From: Rheinheimera sp. MM224
GTDB taxonomy: Bacteria; Pseudomonadota; Gammaproteobacteria; Enterobacterales; Alteromonadaceae
DNA length: 64,000 bases
Direction: 5' to 3'
NCBI RefSeq assembly: GCF_947090785.1
Contig: NZ_OX352320.1
Location: forward strand, 4,577,001-4,641,000
Positions 59,837-64,000 of the stretch are shown here, in pieces. Below the pieces are notes generated by a model. It made no database searches, had not been told where the DNA came from, and saw nothing but the letters and a program-made list of their open reading frames with translations. Both the position numbers and the translations under genes were made by a program. Position 1 is the first letter of the stretch. Each line of letters starts with the position of its first letter.

Positions 59837-61024
59837 ATGTCTGATCCAGTGGCCCGCCGCATCCTGTTGGCTGGTTTTTTTAGTCAGCTGTTGTGTTTAG
59901 GCATAGCGCGTTTTGCCTACACTCCGCTTATTCCTTTGATGTCCGGTGCAGGTCTTACTGAAGCTCTGGCTGGTTATTTAGCTGCAGTAAATTATCTGGG
60001 CTATTTTGCCGGCGCTTTATTGGCTGTGCGGTTAAAAGACTGGCAGTGGAAGTTTTATGCCTATCGTATTGGTTTGGTTTTTGCGGTGCTAAGCACACTG
60101 GCCACAGCTTATAGTTCAGACCCGCTGTTTTGGGGCTTGTGGCGCTTTCTGGCAGGTTTAAGTTCGGCTGCTTCGATGTTATTGGCCTCAGGTCTTATTT
60201 TGCAGCAGCTGGCCGCGCGTGGCGCGAAAGCTGAACTGGGTTTACATTTTGCAGGCCTCGGCTTGGGCATAGCTTTAGTGGCTTTATTAGTCGAGCTGTT
60301 TAGCGTTGCAGCTTTGAGTTGGGATCAGCAATGGCTGGCGCTTAGTGTACTCGGATTGGTGCTGATAGTTCCGGCCTGGCGCTGGTTGCCTGCACCACAT
60401 CTGGCGTTATCCAGCAACAACACAGACGCAACTCCTTTGGCCTTGCCCCGTAGTTTCCTCTGGCCGTTATTTTTGATGTATTTCTGCGCCGGTTATGGCT
60501 ATGTGGTCACTATCACTTTTATTGTCGCTATGGCGAGCTTGAATGCAGAACTGACTGGTTTTGGTAACTGGGCATTTTTTGCTTTAGGTGTAGGTGCAGC
60601 ACCAGCAGCGCTACTCTGGGATCGGGTCGCACGACTATCAGGTTATTTAGTCAGTTTACGTTGGGCTTTACTGCTGAACGCTTTGGCTATTGTGTTACCT
60701 GTGCTCTGGAGCCAGGCGCTGGCGTTATTGTTCAGCGCCTTTTTATTTGGCATCAGTTTTGTTGGTTGCGTCAGCTTAATGCTGACAATGGCAGGGCGCT
60801 TATTACCAGCAAAACCAGCTCAGCTGATGGGTAAGATGACGCTTTGTTATGGCACTGCGCAAGTTATAGCACCGGCCATCAGTGGTTACTTAGCCAAACA
60901 AAGCGGAAGTTTTGATTCAGGATTATTAACGGCAAGCGTGATTACTTTATCTGGGGCGGCAGTACTGACGTTGCTGATCCGCCGCACCGCCAGCGATCAT
61001 CTGGCAATGCGGGGTGGGAGTTAG
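59837..61024 (+). CDS. YbfB/YjiJ family MFS transporter
   Basis: 395 residues and 12 membrane segments. The N-terminal ARFAYTPLIPLM and AGYLAAVNYLGYFAGAL are the YbfB/YjiJ signature. LAGLSSAASMLLASG and a C-terminal MGKMTLCYGTAQVIAPAISGYL follow. Substrate unknown. GAAGGGA precedes the ATG. It converges with mnmE with a 7-base gap. Confidence 0.87.
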   Translation: MSDPVARRILLAGFFSQLLCLGIARFAYTPLIPLMSGAGLTEALAGYLAAVNYLGYFAGALLAVRLKDWQWKFYAYRIGLVFAVLSTLATAYSSDPLFWGLWRFLAGLSSAASMLLASGLILQQLAARGAKAELGLHFAGLGLGIALVALLVELFSVAALSWDQQWLALSVLGLVLIVPAWRWLPAPHLALSSNNTDATPLALPRSFLWPLFLMYFCAGYGYVVTITFIVAMASLNAELTGFGNWAFFALGVGAAPAALLWDRVARLSGYLVSLRWALLLNALAIVLPVLWSQALALLFSAFLFGISFVGCVSLMLTMAGRLLPAKPAQLMGKMTLCYGTAQVIAPAISGYLAKQSGSFDSGLLTASVITLSGAAVLTLLIRRTASDHLAMRGGS

Positions 61025-61031
61025 AATTTTG

Positions 61032-62396
61032 TTATTTGCCAATACAGAACGAGCTGAAAATCCTGCCCAATAAATCATCCGAACTAAATTCGCCGGTGAT
61101 TTCATTCAGGTGTTGCTGAGTAAGCCGTAATTCTTCTGCTAACAGCTCGCCAGCTAGGTGGTTATGCAACTGAGCATCGCCTATGGCTAAATGCTCTGCA
61201 GCGCGTTCCAGCGCGTCTAAATGGCGGCGGCGGGCGATAAAGCTGCCTTCGGTATTGGCGTCAAAGCCCATACAGGCTTTTAAGTGATCCCGTAGCTGTT
61301 CTATGCCGGAATTGGTTTTGGCCGAGATATGAAATACCGGATAGTCACCGGCCTGGCTGGCACCCGTAGTTTCACCTGTTAAGTCGGCTTTATTGCGAAT
61401 GACAGTTAAGCCCAGGTCTTTGGGTAAGCGTGACATAAAGTCTGGCCAGATGTCGGCCGGGCTGGTGGCATTGGTGGTGGTGCCATCAACCATAAAAAGG
61501 ACGCGGTCTGCTTGTTCTATTTCCTGCCAGGCACGTTCTATCCCTATTTGTTCCACTTTGTCTGTGGCTTCACGTAAACCTGCGGTGTCGATGATATGCA
61601 AAGGCATACCGTCGATATGAATATGCTCACGCAGTACATCACGGGTGGTGCCTGCTATTTCTGTCACTATGGCGGCTTCGCGGCCTGCTAAAGCATTTAA
61701 TAAGCTGGATTTGCCGGCATTAGGCCGGCCGGCAATCACCACACGCATGCCTTCACGCAATATGCTGCCTTGTGTGGCTTGCTTCTGGATCCCGGCTAAA
61801 TCGGAGATGATTTCGGCTAAATCACCAGCCACTTTGCCGTCTGATAAAAAGTCGATTTCTTCATCCGGAAAGTCGATAGCAGCTTCTACGTAAATCCGCA
61901 GATAAATCACTTTTTCTACCAGGTCATGAATTTTGCGCGAAAACTCACCCTGTAACGAATGCATAGCGGAACGAGCTGCCTGTTCAGAGCTTGCGTCAAT
62001 CAAGTCGGCTATGGCTTCGGCCTGAGTTAAATCTAATTTATCGTTTAAAAAGGCCCGTTCGGAAAACTCGCCTGGCCGTGCTATCCGTACGTCTTTAATA
62101 TCCAGCACGCGGCGCAGCAGCATATCCAGAAGTACTGGGCCGCCGTGGCCTTGTAATTCCAGTACATCTTCACCGGTAAAGGAATTGGGGCCAGGGAAAT
62201 ACAAGGCGATACCCTGATCCAGAGTTTGTTTTTGTTCGTCTAAAAACGGCAGGTATTCAGCAGTACGGGGTTTTGGCACTTTGCCCAGAATAGCCGAAGC
62301 CACTGCGGATACGGCAGGGCCTGATACCCGTATTATTCCTACACCGGCACGACCTGTGGCTGTGGCCTGAGCGGCAATAGTGTCTGTGCTGTACAT
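61032..62396 (-). CDS. mnmE: tRNA modification GTPase MnmE
   Basis: 454 residues, as in E. coli. The N-terminal folate-binding domain starts [22 protein letters not shown]. The G domain has [16 protein letters not shown] and [10 protein letters not shown]. It ends in the functional CIGK motif. With MnmG it installs the cmnm5 group on tRNA U34. It lies after yidC, separated by a terminator hairpin. Confidence 0.98.
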   Translation of the reverse strand: MYSTDTIAAQATATGRAGVGIIRVSGPAVSAVASAILGKVPKPRTAEYLPFLDEQKQTLDQGIALYFPGPNSFTGEDVLELQGHGGPVLLDMLLRRVLDIKDVRIARPGEFSERAFLNDKLDLTQAEAIADLIDASSEQAARSAMHSLQGEFSRKIHDLVEKVIYLRIYVEAAIDFPDEEIDFLSDGKVAGDLAEIISDLAGIQKQATQGSILREGMRVVIAGRPNAGKSSLLNALAGREAAIVTEIAGTTRDVLREHIHIDGMPLHIIDTAGLREATDKVEQIGIERAWQEIEQADRVLFMVDGTTTNATSPADIWPDFMSRLPKDLGLTVIRNKADLTGETTGASQAGDYPVFHISAKTNSGIEQLRDHLKACMGFDANTEGSFIARRRHLDALERAAEHLAIGDAQLHNHLAGELLAEELRLTQQHLNEITGEFSSDDLLGRIFSSFCIGK

Positions 62397-62433
62397 ACGT
62401 CAAACCTCAACTTTATAAACTGTGTTTTTAAAC

Positions 62434-62467
62434 TCAAAAAAACAAAAAGGCCTGAAAACAGGCCTTT
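62434..62467 (-). terminator. Rho-independent terminator of yidC
   Basis: AAAGGCCTG pairs with CAGGCCTTT around AAAA; on the minus strand TTG and a run of seven T follow. It sits between yidC and mnmE. Confidence 0.85.
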
Positions 62468-62486
62468 AAAGTGTATACCTTAAGCC

Positions 62487-64000
62487 TTAGCTTTTGGTGT
62501 ATAGACCTTTCTTCTCCATGCCGCGGTAGATATACAGCATCTGGGCTAAAGAAATCAGGTTGCTGACCAACCAGTACAGTACCAGACCACTTGGGAACCA
62601 CAGGAAGAATACTGAGAACACCACTGGCATCCACAGCATAATTTTTTGCTGCATAGGATCAGTCACTGTCATAGGCGTCAGTTTTTGCATCACAAACATA
62701 CTGATACCAAACAGCACTGGTAATACGTAGTACGGGTCTTGGGTGGACAAATCCTGGATCCATAACATAAACGGAGCCTGGCGTAATTCCACGCTCTCTA
62801 CGAACACCCAATACAAAGCCAGGAAGATTGGCATTTGCACCAGCATAGGTAAGCAACCACCCATAGGGTTTACTTTTTCTTTGCGGTACAGCTCCATCAT
62901 AGCCGGGCCCATTTTTGAGCGGTCGTCTTTATAACGGGCCTGCAGTTCGTCAATTTTTGGCTTCAGATTACGCATCTTGGCCATAGATTCGTACTGCACT
63001 TTGGTCAGAGGGTACATCACACCTTTCACCAGTAGGGTGATCATAATAATGGCGACACCCCAGTTGCTGACAAAGCTTTGAATAGTGGTTAACAACCAGA
63101 ATAAAGGCTGAGAAATAAACCATAAGAAGCCGTAGTCAACCGTCAGATCCAGACCATCAGCAATAGCGGCTAAGTTATCCTGATCCTTCGGACCGGCATA
63201 AAAAGTAGAAGCTATAGTCAGGCTTTCACCAGCAGGAATCGTCAGTTCAGGGCCTTTAGCGCCTACAATACCGTTGCCGTTATTCACTAAGCTATACAGC
63301 TGATTATCTGCAGTTTTCTCAGGAACCCAAGCCGCTACAAAGTAGTGCTCCAGCATAGCCACCCAACCACCTTTGGTGGATTGAGCCAGGTTAGTTTCCT
63401 GCATATCTTCAAAATCGTACTTTTCATAACGTTTTTCAGAAGTAGAGAAAGCCGCACCACGGTAGATAGGCATCATCATGCTGCTGCTTTCACCATTGTT
63501 AATGGTTTGCACCAGATGCTGATAAGGCTGAACTAACTTAGTTTCAGCAGTGGTATTTTTCAGTAAATATTCTACCCGGACATCATATTTTCCAGCGGTA
63601 AAGGTGTAGCGTTTTTCAATCTCTAAACCGTTATGGTTAAAGGTTAAAGGCACCACTACTTGCTGTTCGCCATTGGCAAGCGCGTAACTGGTTTTGGCTG
63701 CAGAATACACAGGACGACCGCTGTTGCGTTTATCATCCGGGCCATCTGCTAATAAGCCAGACTGAGCTACGTATTCAAAACCGTTTAACTTACGCATCAG
63801 CTGATAAGGCTGGTCGCTGTCTTTGCTTAAAGTAAAAGCAGGTAAAGTTAAATCAACAATATCGCCACCTTTAGTGTCGATCTGTACTTTTAATACATCA
63901 GTACTGACGGTGATCACTTGTTGAGTAGCAACTGGCGCAGCAGGTTGAGCTGAAGTGCCTGAACTGCTTAATTGTAAGTCGGCTGAACCAGTTGAACTGG
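62487..64000 (-). CDS. yidC: Membrane protein insertase YidC, C-terminal part (cut by window edge)
   Basis: The frame stays open to the right edge, so the GTG at 63917 is not the true start and the N-terminal helix lies outside. Visible parts are the large periplasmic P1 beta domain (VRVEYLLKNTT, TKGGWVAMLEHYFVAAWVP) and the insertase helices: PLFWLLTTIQSFVSNWGVAI, then MGGCLPMLVQMPIFLALYW and VLPVLFGISMFVMQKLTP. It inserts proteins, including AtpE, into the inner membrane. At least 504 residues are present. Confidence 0.97.
   Translation of the reverse strand, partial: SSTGSADLQLSSSGTSAQPAAPVATQQVITVSTDVLKVQIDTKGGDIVDLTLPAFTLSKDSDQPYQLMRKLNGFEYVAQSGLLADGPDDKRNSGRPVYSAAKTSYALANGEQQVVVPLTFNHNGLEIEKRYTFTAGKYDVRVEYLLKNTTAETKLVQPYQHLVQTINNGESSSMMMPIYRGAAFSTSEKRYEKYDFEDMQETNLAQSTKGGWVAMLEHYFVAAWVPEKTADNQLYSLVNNGNGIVGAKGPELTIPAGESLTIASTFYAGPKDQDNLAAIADGLDLTVDYGFLWFISQPLFWLLTTIQSFVSNWGVAIIMITLLVKGVMYPLTKVQYESMAKMRNLKPKIDELQARYKDDRSKMGPAMMELYRKEKVNPMGGCLPMLVQMPIFLALYWVFVESVELRQAPFMLWIQDLSTQDPYYVLPVLFGISMFVMQKLTPMTVTDPMQQKIMLWMPVVFSVFFLWFPSGLVLYWLVSNLISLAQMLYIYRGMEKKGLYTKS

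Noticed and set aside
63915..63917. GTG as the start of yidC
   Set aside because: The frame stays open to the window edge and the essential N-terminal membrane helix is not yet reached, so this is an internal codon.

Overview
The window looks like an origin-proximal stretch of a gammaproteobacterial chromosome. Three things suggest this. The order mnmG, origin-like spacer, mioC is the Escherichia coli-type arrangement. The spacer is full of GATC (Dam) sites and DnaA boxes. The atp operon, parAB-rsmG-mnmG and mnmE-yidC all lie close by. TonB-dependent receptors (TBDTs), an ExoP-like family 3 glucosidase, hybrid kinases and LacI-type operators point to the Alteromonadales/Chromatiales, for example a Rheinheimera-like organism. 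That genus guess is inference from gene content only. No tRNA, rRNA, insertion sequence, prophage or CRISPR array was seen.

Region 1 (1-12.1 kb) is a beta-glucoside/beta-glucan utilisation locus. It holds the start of a GH1 beta-glucosidase, a large TBDT followed by SapC, cupin/JmjC-like, flavin-dependent halogenase and DUF6445 genes, and, divergently, a lipoprotein GH3 exo-beta-glucosidase with a GluP/FucP-type sugar transporter. Three near-identical LacI-family operators sit in front of GH1 and between the TBDT and GH3. Region 2 (12.1-21.1 kb) is an mdtABC-type RND efflux operon, divergent from a SnoaL-like protein and a WYL regulator. Region 3 (21.1-28.8 kb) is a signalling cluster: a hybrid kinase, a lone receiver, a lone Hpt protein and a REC-PAS-GGDEF-EAL protein. 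Region 4 (28.9-30.9 kb) has a PadR/HAAS pair and a two-gene YeeE/YedE sulfur transporter.

Region 5 (31.1-43.4 kb) carries glmS, a DeoR regulator and glmU, with an island of metal-related genes between the regulator and glmU. The island holds a ZIP transporter, a Fur-box TBDT of the haem/transferrin type, a Fur-box operon DUF4198/EF-hand/DUF2271, and a DUF1439 lipoprotein. It also holds a 72-bp tandem array of hairpins and two dispersed palindromic elements. Region 6 (43.4-54.8 kb) is atpIBEFHAGDC, parAB, rsmG and mnmG, all leftward. Region 7 (54.75-55.28 kb) is the predicted oriC. Region 8 (55.3-64 kb) has mioC, then a rightward block (deaD/csdA-like helicase, trxC, a PEBP protein, TauE/SafE, a YbfB/YjiJ-type MFS), then leftward mnmE and yidC, with yidC cut by the window edge.

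The parts most worth a second look are the receptor-linked halogenase/oxygenase operon, the 72-bp array in which one hairpin stem is replaced by a different but still self-complementary stem, the exactly duplicated EF-hand protein in a Fur-type operon, the structured RNA candidate after the sugar transporter gene, and the origin. All calls were made by reading the sequence; no database search was run.
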